Positions 45,928 through 58,000 of a stretch of DNA of 64,000 bases are shown here, piece by piece. Each line of letters opens with the position of its first letter. Position 1 is the stretch's first letter. The position numbers were made by a program, and so were the translations under genes. The stretch is from Notospermus geniculatus (Eukaryota > Nemertea > Pilidiophora > Heteronemertea > Lineidae): positions 234,247 to 298,246 of the forward strand of contig NMRB01000334.1 of the NCBI GenBank assembly GCA_002633025.1. Reading direction: 5' to 3'. The notes beneath the pieces are model-generated. The model saw only the letters and a list, made by a program, of their open reading frames with translations. It had not been told where the DNA came from and searched no databases.

Positions 45928-46962
45928 ATCATCCTGAGAATCTCAGGTCATTTTCGGTCGTACCTCCCTCAATGCCCTGAGGACATCCACCCCGTTTCGG
46001 TGGGGAAGAGGGACATTCCCTCTTGTGTACTCGCCAGTCGGTAATCCACAAGCATGCAAAGCAGTGAGGGAATGCCACTTGATGTAATAGACATGCAAAT
46101 ATCGCGCTTAGTGCTACAACGTCTGCACATGTATGTGGTGTTACGAGTTACCGGATACTAGGCTCATAGCATTGTATCTCATTCCATTAATTTATGCACG
46201 CTGTCGAATAACAGCTGCCCCAAGTACACATTAATTGGACCATACCTTCGTGTTCTGATCCCATTGGTACTATCTAAATAATCTATGAGAATCATGTTGA
46301 CGCGAAGTTAATTCAGGAACAATCAGAAACTCAGCGAGTTTGTCAGCGAATCGAGAAATTTTCACAGATGCCCGCCATTTTGGGATTTGACGAAGACGGG
46401 ATAGAAGCTACACTGTGGCTGGATTCGGCGGAGTTCAGTACTCCGCTGCTTCCCCAACGAAATGGCATGGATGTCGCCCTAGGGTCTGAACCAAGCGCGA
46501 GTTGGGGAGCCGGTTGTGAAGACCCCGGGTGCGAGGATGTGCTTAAGTGGGCTCTATGGATTCATAAGTAACAAATATCAAACCCTCAGTCACAACCAAT
46601 TTTCACTATGAAAAGTTGGTCTCAAAGGAAGGGCCGAGTTGGTCACACAGTAGCGCCGAGTTGGTCATGGGCCGAGTTGGACTGTATTCACTACTATAAC
46701 TGTAAAGGTGATTTCAATGTCAACAGCAGGGTTGGTGTCAAAGGTGCCACAGTTCACAGCAGAACATCCACCCATGAAGCGGTCAGGGCCAAAATCATGA
46801 AATTTCCCCAGCCCGACCTCCATACATCCTGACGTCTATCTACATACCAAATCTGAGCCAAAAATATTCATGGGTTTAGTTTGGGTTCTAGGAGATATTT
46901 TGGGGATGGCAACTTGNACAACTCGCAGGGTACTGGCGGACCCCTCGTTTGAAGATGTCTTG
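45928..46962. other. No gene recognised; short 'gccgagttggtc' repeats
   Basis: A 67-codon frame at 46368-46571 starts MPAILGFDEDGIEATLW, but has no family signature or splice context. 'gccgagttgg' repeats occur three times between 46633 and 46679. Confidence 0.4.
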
Positions 46963-47243
46963 TCTTGGCCTGGTGGTCGAGCGGTCTAACACGCTTGACT
47001 TTCAATCCCAACAGGGTCAGTGCGTGGGTTCGATCCCCGGGCAGGACATGTATATGAAAAAGCTGTGAACCAATTAGAGTCTGTCGGATGAGACTCAAAG
47101 CCGTGGTCCCTTGTACCTGAGTGCCTATGCCAGGGCAAGTAAAAGACCCCACATAGGTGGACAGTAGCCTGTCGTGGACTCCACCCCGTAGTATAAGCTT
47201 AAGATCCAAAAGGGTTATGAAGCTTCAAATTATCTATCTATCT
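46963..47243 (+). mobile_element. tRNA-derived SINE with TATC tail
   Basis: The head has A box 'tggtggtcgagcggtctaac' and B box 'gggttcgatccccgggcagg', resembling a class II tRNA. The body ('gccagggcaagtaaaagacc') is followed by a (tatc)n tail at about 47232-47243. This layout is typical of SINEs, so it is not called as a functional tRNA. Confidence 0.75.
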
Positions 47244-47463
47244 AAGATGGGGATTTGGCCTAATGGTTAAAGGCATGCTGCCCCTGAGCCACCTTAGAAA
47301 CCCGGTAATTATTGAATTACGTGTATTATTATGTTTCATGGTAATTCGTGACTTCTTTCGTGCCCCTCCCCCTCTGTAATTTCAAAACCAAAATACCGCT
47401 CACCGCTATAGGCTACCACTTACCATATGGCTGATCTCTCAGAGCTTCCAGTTCCTAGCGGTG

Positions 47464-47492
47464 ATATGATATGATATGATATGATATGATAT
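47464..47492. repeat. ATATG pentamer microsatellite
   Basis: Six tandem 'gatat' units. The same pentamer array occurs at 26407-26433. Confidence 0.85.
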
Positions 47493-47656
47493 CCGGCCAA
47501 CTATAGGTTAGAATCCATCAGTTCACTCGAAAAAGAGGCCGATTTTAAAATTTGAGGCGTGTTTTTTAAAAATTTACTAAGTGCGAGCATGCGTTCAGTT
47601 ATAAATCACCCCATCCATCCATCCATCCATCCAACCATCCGTCGTTTTGGTTTCAG

Positions 47657-48178
47657 GCATTGCCGCCTCTGACGGCGCCCTGTGGAAAGAGCATCGTCGT
47701 TTCTCGCTCTCGTTGCTGCGAGACTTCGGAATGGGCAAGATGGCGGCCGAAGAGAAAATCATCACTGAGACCAGATGTCTCATGGAAGAAATTCAAAAGA
47801 GAGGTCCAGAAAAATTTGACATTTCGCACCTTCTCACGACAGCCGTTGCGAACATTATTTGTACGATCGTTTTCAGCCGCAGATACGCTTTTGATGATAA
47901 AGATTTTTGGCGTTATTGCGCTCGATTTCGAGAGAACGCAAAAAAGGCTGGGCAGGGCAACCCATTGACCGTGATGCCTTCACTGCGCCACATACCGGGC
48001 GATTTATTTCACTATAAACAGGTGATGATTAATGTTAATGCGGTAAATGACTTCCTGAAGAAAATCATCCAGGAACATCGGGAGAAATTGGACCCGGCAA
48101 GAGTAGATGACTTTTTGGATGCATACCTTCTGGAGAAAAGGCGTCAAGACGAACAGAACCCCGAAAACACATTTACAG
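47657..48178 (+). CDS. P450 gene B exon 3
   Basis: Differs from gene A exon 3 at about 36 of 173 residues (counted by eye), clustered in the F/G region that forms substrate-recognition site 2 (for example NAKKAGQGNPLTVMPS). Confidence 0.88.
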
Positions 48179-50441
48179 GTTTGTACTCAAACTAAAATAC
48201 GTGTAGCAACAACATATTATTTTGCGACAGGATTTACGATAGTCTTGCGCAACCAGCCCCTCGTTCATACTCCGAGGTCGTCAGACCGAGGGTCTGGCAC
48301 AGAACGCAATTCTCATTGTAATTGGGTCAGTGACCTTATTCCGATGATTCAAAATAAGGGGAGCTTCGCTGGTTGGCTGGTCACTACCAATGCATCATGG
48401 GTCTCAAAAGTTGGTGACGTAGGCTGCAGTTTTACTCGCATGCTGCATGCTTTTTGCATTGATTGTGCATGCATGCAGTGCAGTGTAGTTGTGTTGTACG
48501 TCATCGTCGGTAGATTGTCCGCCATGATGGTTTTACAAGTCAAAGTAACCATATAGACCAGACTCTAAAATTGGAAATTGCAAGAGTCTGGTGGCACGAG
48601 ACTAGATTTACGACACGTTTTCTGATAGTGCCATTTTCCGACGATTTAGGAACGATCGCCCTTCGACTTGTTGTTCTAATACAACGCTTTGCTCGGTCTT
48701 AATTGTCACATCCCATAATCCTATATTCGGAATGCCCTCCTTCCGGACCGTGACGGGACACCGGACGACTCAACTGACGATTATCAGTTCTTTTTTCACA
48801 GATAAGTGCCAGACTCGCAAACCTAACTCCGTATGCACTTACGAAATTCTCGCAATAGTGCATAATGTGAACATCGATGATGAAAAGTCATGTCATCCGT
48901 TCTCTTACAGATTGGCAAGTGCTAAACGTAATAGCCGACCTTTTTATTGCTGGAACAGAAACATCATCAACCACTGTCCACTGGGGCTTGTTATACATGA
49001 TAAACTTCCCAGAGATACAGGAGAAAATACACCAGGAAATCGACAGCGTGATTGGGCGCGATAGGGAACCCACCATGATGGATAAGCGCCACCTACCCTA
49101 CACCGAAGCGGCCATCTTGGAGGTCCATCGCGTAGGAAGTGTTGGTGCTCTCGGTGTGCCTCATGCAAACAACAGGGAAGATGTCCAGTTTCGTGGATAC
49201 ACCATCCCGAAAGGATCCTTTATTATGCCGAATGTCTGGGCTGTCCATAGAGACCCAACCTTGTGGAAATATCCAGAAGGCTTCCATCCTGAGAATTTTC
49301 TGAATGAAAAGGGCGAGGTCGACGTGCCGAAGGCGTGGATCCCGTTCGTGATCGGTGAGTCTATTTTTCTATCATTTGAGCACCTGGATAATGCTTTTAT
49401 CAGGATTATGAAATTGTCTCGACTATCCAGGTGTGTGACAGCTATCAAGCCACCCTGGAATCAAAGTCCGGTCTTATTGTTCAGCGAGGGATTAGAATAC
49501 TTTATGGCTATAGAGACCATGACCACTCGAATATAGCCATACAATAGCGGGCTATTGTTTGGTGGACTTGCATTCCCCCGGGTGCATTCCTAGGACGTTG
49601 GTTCCTGTCACACCTGCATGAAGTGGTTACTGCATTGGGCGCGGTGATGGACAAGCGAGGCACCAATAGTAGCCGTGGTTACACTACATAAAATCCCCGG
49701 GTTTTTTGCGGTCACACCTATGAATTGCCGGGCTTCAAGAAGCCCGTGTCTGAAAAACACGGGTTTCTGGAACACGGCAATCTCGCCGTGCTTTTCGAAA
49801 TCCTCGTGTCTCATTAGTTCTTTAGCACGGCTACAGATGGCGCAGCCATTAAGTGACGTCGTTTTCGCGCCTCCAAAAATGTGGGCCAATAGAGAAATGA
49901 CTGAAGAGTCAGTGCATGCAGCGCAAACTGTCGCCGGGCGACTTAACTACAATGTAGTGGTGTGACCTCTCGCCGGGCTTTTCGCACACACGGGTTTGAC
50001 ACGGGTCTGGAAAAACACGGGTATTTTTATGTAGTGTAACCACGGCTAATAATTCAGTTTGAATGATGTGTAACTGTACGTACATCTACATGTATGTCAA
50101 TTTCATCAACCACATCGTGTGCGCTAGCTTGTGGCTGCCCTTTGGTTGCTACAGAAAGGTTTCTGAATCATAGGCTGGGGTAATAATGTGTGAAGCGCTT
50201 AGAGAGCGTAATACGCTATGAAGCGCTATATCAGAACTCACCATTACCATTAATTTCAGGTCGCAGACAATGTCCTGGAGAGAGTCTTGCCAAAATGGAG
50301 GTTTTCCTCGTGATGACGTCACTACTACAGAAGTTCCATTTCTCCGTACCAGAAGGCGCATCGAAACCTGACCTTGAAGGAGTTCTTGGCTTGAGTTTTT
50401 CCCCCAAACCTTTCGAACTTTGTGTCAGTGTGCGGAGCTAG
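47657..50441 (+). CDS. CYP2-clan cytochrome P450, gene B (5'-incomplete)
   Basis: Exons 47657-48178, 48911-49354 and 50260-50441 have exactly the lengths (522, 444, 182) and phases of gene A exons 3-5. Conserved: W-x-x-x-R in GALWKEHRRFSL, the I-helix AGTETSST, E-x-x-R in EAAILEVHR, the heme loop FVIGRRQCPGE and an intact C-terminus KPFELCVSVRS. No equivalent of exons 1-2 (membrane anchor, PPGP) was found between 37400 and 47656. They may lie in the gap at 41454-42132, be lost, or be supplied by splicing from gene A. The readable exons have no stop or frameshift, so it looks functional apart from the missing 5' end. A (ccat)n run lies just before the exon 3 acceptor. Confidence 0.88.
48911..49354 (+). 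CDS. P450 gene B exon 4
   Basis: Differs from gene A exon 4 at only about 11 of 148 residues. The last 150 bases have very few differences. Confidence 0.9.
49670..50048. mobile_element. 379-bp MITE in P450 gene B intron 4
   Basis: 'TAGCCGTGGTTACACTACAT' is inverted at the right end ('ATGTAGTGTAACCACGGCTA'). The interior contains 'cgggcttcaagaagcccg'-type hairpins. Confidence 0.8.
50260..50441 (+). CDS. P450 gene B exon 5: heme loop and C-terminus
   Basis: 182 bp, starts GRRQCPGESLAKMEVFLVMT and ends before TAG at 50441. The heme-ligand cysteine is intact. Confidence 0.92.
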
Positions 50442-50626
50442 AGGTCCCTCAGCCTCCGTCTGATCGTGAAATCAAAACAGCACAGAATAACTTCACATCG
50501 GGTTGAGATTTATTATTCAACCAAACGATTTTGTCGTGCAAAGCTTTCAAATTCTGCATCTCATTTTCAATTTTCTAAAGTCTAAAGTGCAAAATTTAGG
50601 GCCGAGCGCCGAGAGAGTGACCTTAA

Positions 50627-50749
50627 TACTTTTTGTGAGTTCTTAATAAGAGAGGTGTAAATTCGAATACTTTTTGTGAGTTCTTAATAAGAGAGGTGTA
50701 AATTCGAATACTTTTTGTGAGTTCTTAATCAGAGAGGTGTAAATTCGAA
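50627..50749. repeat. 41-bp tandem repeat, three units
   Basis: Units at 50627-50667, 50668-50708 and 50709-50749 ('tactttttgtgagttcttaa' then 'taagagaggtgtaaattcga'). The third has one substitution. Confidence 0.9.
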
Positions 50750-51154
50750 AATGGAAGAGTTCCATAGGGACAATGGGGTGATGGGGGTTTTCTATATACA
50801 ACAGTCGTAGTACATGTATTTTAGTGAAAATACGCAGCGATCTCGTAGTTAGAAGTACTCAGTAGGTAGGCCCATACGTTTACCGGTACTTAAAAAAAGA
50901 TATCTTGTTCTGTTCATGCTCCCTTCGCTCCGGTTTGGTTGAAATGTTGCTAACGACCTGAAAGAAAAGGGTATCATGCTGTTCATACATTTTTAAGTAG
51001 CGTAACCCTTGTTGATATGCGTTTAGGTGACGTCAAGTGAAATTGGCGCTTGTGGTGAACCAGCCAGTCTCACGCATGGCCAAATTTCTTTTTTTTTCTT
51101 CTTATAAACCTGATGATCGAATAACATGATAAACTGTGAGGGCATACGAGGGAA

Positions 51155-51416
51155 CACTGAAAAACTCTGCTTCGTCAAAATGACGAACTTAGGTTCGTTT
51201 TCCATTTATCACCAAACTGAGTATCTAATTCGTCGAAACGACAAATCCACGTTTCGTCATTTGGACCAATTTTATTAGAGATTGTTTGAGATACAACAAG
51301 CGTTCGTCAAAATGACGACCGTCGTAGATTTGTCATAACAAATTAGTTACTCAGTTTGGTGATAAATGGAAAACGAACCTAAGTTCGTCATTTTGACGAA
51401 GTAGAGTTTTTCAGTG
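51155..51416. mobile_element. 262-bp foldback MITE
   Basis: The left arm 'CACTGAAAAACTCTGCTTCG' and about 70 further bases are inverted at the right ('gacgaagtagagtttttcag'). It lies between the P450 B 3' end and the CCP-Link gene 3' end. Confidence 0.8.
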
Positions 51417-51771
51417 AAACGCATCTTGTCCAAACAAGGCTATCGACTCCGTATGAACTCCGTCTTTAGCCTTGTCCGAATCGTGTCATCTTTTCCGTTA
51501 ATGCATAAATTATTAATGAACCTAACCCCTACTTGACCCCACCCCGAGCAATCAGAACTTGCGAAACAAATCACCGTTGGACACTTTCTTTGCTCTTCAC
51601 GCTCGAATTTGTAACACGGATTTTGATTGGCGCGTCGATTTTCCTTCGTGCCCCGATGATTGACTGAGGCTGTCACCACCTCAGAAACGGGAAATGTGGT
51701 GGATTCGAACCAGGCTAGATGACCGTCAGGACAGATAGACTGGTGAGAACCAGATGGTGAAACGATGAATT

Positions 51772-52079
51772 TTATTGGCTACGCTTACCTCTCTTGATGC
51801 AATAGACATGCAATGCCTTACTCGTTTTACATGAATAGAGTCCAGCTTTCTTGTATTTACCACATCCACCTCGAGGTTTGTTCAGCGGGTATCTTCCAAC
51901 AAGGCCGCTTTTGTCCTTGACAAATCCACATCTACAGAAATCGTAACCCTTCTTATGAGCAGCCTTCAGTTCGTCCACGGAAGCCACGTCATCGTAACCG
52001 CATTTCGTGCACACATCGACTGCGTGCAACTTTGGATTGTTGAAGCTTGCTCCAACGGGCCCACATTTGAAAATATTCT
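51772..52079 (-). CDS. Terminal exon: Link domain 3
   Basis: Acceptor ctacag above 52079, phase 1. ENIFKCGPVGASFNNP, then VCTKCGYDDVASVDELKAAH, KKGYDFCRCGFV, VGRYPLNKPRGGCG and ALHVYC. It ends KRGKRSQ, with the stop codon inside an AATAAA motif (51768-51773). A donor-like AGAG|gtaagc at 51789 is in phase 1, so an alternative downstream exon is possible. Confidence 0.75.
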
Positions 52080-55000
52080 CTGTAGAATAGCAATTAAATT
52101 AAAACTTTGGATGATGGAAAGTTTATCTGATTTCCAATTTTATTTGCTTTCAGTCTGCAGGTCAGTATTTGGACCAAAACTTGGTCTCAACAACCGCGGC
52201 ACTACCAAACTCCGCGGTTTCGAACTGCTCCCAGTACATGTACAGTACATGTACATGTATATCCCGTTCTCCAAAATTGCTTCAGTTCACGCGATTCTCA
52301 TAAGATGATCAACAGGCGTCACTGCCGCATGTTAGAATTGGCGCCCAACTATCTGGCCAATCAGTGATCCGATGATCATTGCGACCTGTGCCGCATGTAG
52401 GGTGTTTCAGCCAACCAATAAGTTCTTACGGTGGCGGCGGCTCAGTGTCAGTAGTGACTTTAGATTGCTCAGGCGTCATCAGCGCCGCCTGATGGTAGTC
52501 ACTACACTCTTAAAAAATTCTCGTCGTACTGACAAGCTGGAACTCGTTCTCAGAATATGCTTAAATTGACCTGCAGGGTCTATCTTGTCAATTGACAAGT
52601 TTTTAACTTGTCATCCTCGGAAAAGAGACATCTTATCATTGAAACAAGTACATCTCGTCATTCAGGCTACACAAAAATTAAAAATTATGCGCCAAGAGAC
52701 CGTTATGCGGTAGTTACAAGTACTAATAACAGGTACATATGAAAGAAAAGGGCCTACGGCGGAATTCGAACCTACGACCTATGAAATGTATAAACTACTA
52801 GACATAACCCCTAAACCCTCGTGGCTATTGAGGCAACGATGGTGACAGCATGCTTAGAGTTCAAGAAATTGAGCGATAAATGTGAGGGAAGCGCATGCGC
52901 AATAATGTCCTGCCACCTGCAACTTGTCGCCATAACTAGAGACCTTGTCAACTGGATAAACTGAACTCGTCACAGAGGTGTGCGACTCGCCATGACAAGT
53001 AAATTGTGTCATGAATGACGTAATTCGTCAGGCTGACTAAAGCATCTCATCAATATTCGTAGACAAGTTGCGATGACAAGATTTTTTTAAGAGTGATACA
53101 GTGGCCACTTCATTAGTGGATTGTGTACATTTTGACATGGAATAAAACGCTGGGGTATCTGCAAAAGCAGGAGAATGAGGCAATCGGTTACTACGATACA
53201 TACTGACTGAATTTTTGGGAGTGTATGCACTGAAGTTGACCTCGCAGGTCAAAGACTTCCCTGACCAGGTCCCGTCCGCTTTGCACGTCATTGTTGTTTG
53301 CGATGGGGTTCCTTTCTTCCTGACGTAACTGCATCCTGTGTTACATCCAAATATGACNNNNNNNNGCGGCTCAGTGTCAGTAGTGACTTTAGATTGCTCA
53401 GGCGTCATCAGCGCCGCCTGATGGTAGTCACTACATGTTGGCTACTTCATTAGTGGATTGTGTACATTTTGACATGGAATAAAACGCTGGGGTATCTGCA
53501 AAAGCAGGAGAATGAGGCAATCGGTTACTACGATACATACTGACTGAATTTTTGGGAGTGTATGCACCGAAGTTGAGCTCGCAGGTCAAAGACTTCCCTG
53601 ACCAGGTCCCGTCCGCTTTGCACGTCATTGTTGTTTGCGATGGGGTTCCTTTCTTCCTGACGTAACTGCATCCTGTGTTACATCCAAATATGACTTTTGA
53701 CCCGACTGAGGTTCCAGATCCCGTCACGATCTTCACTGGTGAATATTTGGGGTTCGCGTTAAGCTTGCAGGTCGTGTCTGGGAGGAGAAAGTGACTGATA
53801 AACAGAAGAAAATCTTAAACCGTTCTTAAACACCGAAAAGAAGCTAAGGTTTTGGACCCAGTAACTAAAATAAACTGCATTTTCTGTTCTTTGCGTATTG
53901 ATCCCTCATGACTGTCCAGCTGATCCGAACGAATCTGGTGCAGCCTTTTGCAGTCTTGCATTCGGGAAGGTACGTTCCAGCCAGTGAATAAATTGGGTGC
54001 ATAATGCCAAAAAAGTACATGTAGGCGTAATTTGAGGTATCGAATGGTGGCCGTAACGGTATAAGCCACTTCCCTTACAACAGGTGGGTGAACACCAAAT
54101 GATTGGATACTAACCGCGGTTGTTCACACAGTAAACATTCCAGGTGGGCTTCCACGTGCAGACTCGTATTCCTGCAGGGTTTTTCAAACCCCCACAATTA
54201 GCTGCTGATTTGGTGATTGGGTACCTGCCGACGAGGAAGGGCATCCCGTCCCAAAGACGAACCCATCCACAGGTGCAGAAATCATAACCTTTTTTCCAGG
54301 CGAGTTCCATCTCTCTCAGAGTGGCAACATGCTCGTAGCCGCAGTATTTACATACATTTAGTGCTTCACTCATTGGTGTCGTGTAGCTTTGTCCATTTAA
54401 CATGACTCGAAAGATGTCCTCTGAAAAATCAAACAATCATTCTAGGCGCCTTTTGGAAAACCATTCGTATGTTTCGACTTCTAGAATGTCCACATCCATT
54501 CCCGAGATCGGAGATATCGTAAAAGTGAACAACTATATTAGTGAGGTTTTGCCAATCTGACGTAACACGAAGTACGAAATACGAAATTGGACTTCAATCG
54601 TCTTCATTTCCATGACGTAATGTATTTGAGGAGATGGATGGCGCCACAAATATCACCTGCTGCAAGAGCGTCTTTTAGCGTATGACGTTAGATCGATAGA
54701 GTTACGGTGTATATTATTACTTTAAAATTTATCTTTCGTTTCCATTTCGTATCTTCGTATTTCAAAATTCAAGATGCACCATAACTCGCCCGGTCTTACA
54801 TGATATGCTAAAGACGCACTGGCATCAGGGACTTTTGTGGTAGCAACCATCCCCAGAAATATATATATAGGTCCTGGAAATGAAGTTGATTTTCCGAAGG
54901 CCTATTTCGTACTTCGTGTTTCGTTAGATTTGCGAACCTCACTGTTGGCTGATGAGAACGTACTGGGACAGAGACACGGAATTCTTTTCGTGGTGATCGA

Positions 55001-58000
55001 ATACGCTAGACCGAACACTGTCCTGCTGATTGAAAATACTAGGACAGACGCATGCAAGCAAATGCATAAAACCATCATGGCGCCCGCTGGTCTATATTTA
55101 GCTCGGGGAAGCCCCGTAGGCAAAATAGCAATTGTATCACCGTTCACCGCCCGTTTGAGGCATTTAGCTTGCATGGGTTTTAGGCAGCAGTAAGCTGTTT
55201 GCCTTCTTTCATTCACCTGAGCTAAAGCCAACTTTGATCTCAAGCAAAACTCTATGTTTTCCTGAAATTTACTCATGATTACGAGATCATCATGATATGA
55301 TATCATGATCATGCCCAAGTTGTGGGAGCCGCCATCTTTGGAGCTTGTAGAATGACGTCACTCTCGTCGGAATTCCGCCATGAGATCATTTGATTTCACC
55401 GGTCTTCGAATGCAAGCTGCCCAGAAGACCGGGTACCAGTCTACGAATACGCGTGCGTGGTGCTGTACAAGCAACTGCACCTGCTATCGGCAAAAGAAAC
55501 GACACTCCTGTTATGTTATATCACGGTATCATAACACTTACTGACGGCATTTTTTGGTGTCCTTTTTCCAAAATTCGTCACACATTCCAACGAACCAGAC
55601 CAGGTGCCGTCGGCTCGGCAAGTTTTTGTCTCTGTTGAGGAACCCGTTTTGCCCGAATAACCACATCCGTCATTGCAAGCAAATGTTACCTTTGAACCCA
55701 CAGTCATTCCAGTTCCCGTCGATATCTTCGTTGGTGCAATTTTTCTGTCCTTGGTCAACTTGCATTTGACATCTGTGGCGAGACACATGCAGACGAAAAG
55801 GTATAAGCGGGTGTATATACGTATGAGCTTCGCTATCAGCCATCTTGCCAAAATGGGGTCATCACCATGGGAATCTCCCGCAGTGAGGGATGGGAGAACC
55901 AATCATCTGTCACATTGGAAGAAAATTGCCATGGTGATGACCTAATTTTGGCAAAAAGATGGCTGCCAGCGAAACTCATCTATAGATTATACTTATCGTT
56001 GACGGACCGTTGTATAGAGGCAGGATATTTCTACTCTAATAGAATCTTCTTCCGGGTTTTTGCGAATGGCAGTCAGTTTCGACCAGACGGCATTTTTCGG
56101 TCACTTCGGCAAGACTGCAATCCCTATTTCTTGCTGCATAAAGCAAGGTTCATTGGCACACGGATTTTGTCCGGTTCATGTCCGTAAAAAATCTATCAAA
56201 TGGACTTCAGCGCTGTCGTATCCGGAAAACTCGGGGCAAACGGATTGGAAACGGATCGATCCGTGCGCCAATGAACCTTGCTTAATGCCTGGCTTTCACT
56301 GACGCTACGAATGTCCCGAATCGCCCCGAATCTGAAAGTTGTCGGGTTCGCAGATAATTCTCAAACGATTCTTGCAGTTCCTAAATGATTCTTAGTTGAT
56401 TCCTGAACATTCGTACTGTTTGCGTGAGTTTTTGTTTGTCAAAAACTTTCGTGGGAGCGTTCACGAATTCCACGACACAAATTCAACTACGAAATACAAA
56501 TTCAAAGAATCATGTAAGAATTGTACGAATCAGGTACGACTCACTTACGAATATTCGTGGCCGATTCGTGATAGATCCGTACTTGATTCATAAATACATT
56601 CGGGACATTCGTGCCTGTTTCGGGATGTTTTCGGCGTGGGTCCACAAATTTGAGGGAGACACGAATGGACAAGAATAGCCCAGAATGCAAAAGAATCCAC
56701 TACGAGGCTGTTACGGACGATAAGAAAGGGTTGCGAAGTGTTTACGATCTCTACGAATTTGAAATTCGTGGAATTCGTGAACCGTCCCACGAAAGTTTTT
56801 GACAAGCAAAAACTTTCGTGGCGGCTCGACGAACTCACACGAACTGTACGAATGTTTTAGGAATCAACCAAGAATCATTTAAGAACTGCAAGGAACGTTT
56901 GAGAATTATCTACGAATCGGACAACTTTCTGATTCGGGACATTCGTAGCGTCAGTGAAAGTGGGGCATCATGGGCCCACGCGGGAAACAGGCACGAATGT
57001 CTCGAATGTATTTACGAATCAAGTACGAGTATTCGTGAGTGATCGTGCCTTTTGTTCGTACAATTCTTACATGATTCTTTGAATTCGTACTTGTTTCTTA
57101 GCCCATTCTTGACATTCGGCATATTTTTCAACCCGATTGGCCACGAATTGGGACAATTTCAGATTCGTGGCGATTCGGGACATTCGTAGCGATAGTGAAA
57201 GCCAGGCATTAGGGAAGCTCTGTGGACTTCGCATATACGCCTATGCTATGACTGAAAACAAGAGACTTCTGTTGAGCAACGAACCTCGACTTCTGATGCA
57301 ATAAACATTCAACTTTGTTTTCCCTTTACATTGATCTTGCCGGATTCCTTTTTGTTGCGTGCATCCGCCACATCCACATCTTGGTTTGTTGATGGGAAAC
57401 CTCCCGACGAGCCAATCTCCATCCCATTTCCTCACCCAGCCACACGAGCAATAGTCGTAACCTTTCTGCCAAGCAAGTTCTAGTTCTCTTTCCGTGGCCA
57501 CGTCCTCATATCCGCACGCCTTGCACAGTTTCGCCGCCTCTTCCTTCGTCGTTGCATCGTTAACTCCTTTTAGCTTTGTCAGGAAGATGTCCTCTGAAGG
57601 GAAGTGGAAAAATAATTACACATCGCACTTCATTTTCATTTAATTTTTCAGGTAGTCGTCTCTAATCAGACAACCAAAGAGAACGGGCGAGCAATTCCAA
57701 GTCTCCAAGACGATGGAGTGGATGGAAAGTGGTAGTCCTACATCATGTTCACTGGATCATGCTCAAGTCATTTATCTGCACCTATAATCGGCCATCATTT
57801 TGTTTTCGGGACCACTAGACATAACTAAATACCGAAGGTCACCTCCAAACCATTCCCTCAATCATCCATGATCGCAGGAGGCATTACAATAGGGAGGCTT
57901 AGAAGTCAAACGGTAAACGTAAACTTTTTACGACAACGTTATTTTTCATACTACCAATTTTATACTGCATTTTCGGTACAAAAATAACGTTGTCGTTAAC

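Noticed and set aside
46368-46571. 67-codon frame MPAILGFDEDGIEATLW as exon 1 of P450 gene B
   Set aside because: No membrane helix, basic stop or PPGP motif, and no phase-1 donor leading to 47657.
46963-47050. Possible functional class II tRNA gene
   Set aside because: A and B boxes are present, but the stems do not close convincingly, and the sequence continues into a SINE body with a TATC tail.
56396-57042. Several overlapping frames on both strands
   Set aside because: They come from nested palindromes of a 926-bp inverted-repeat element.
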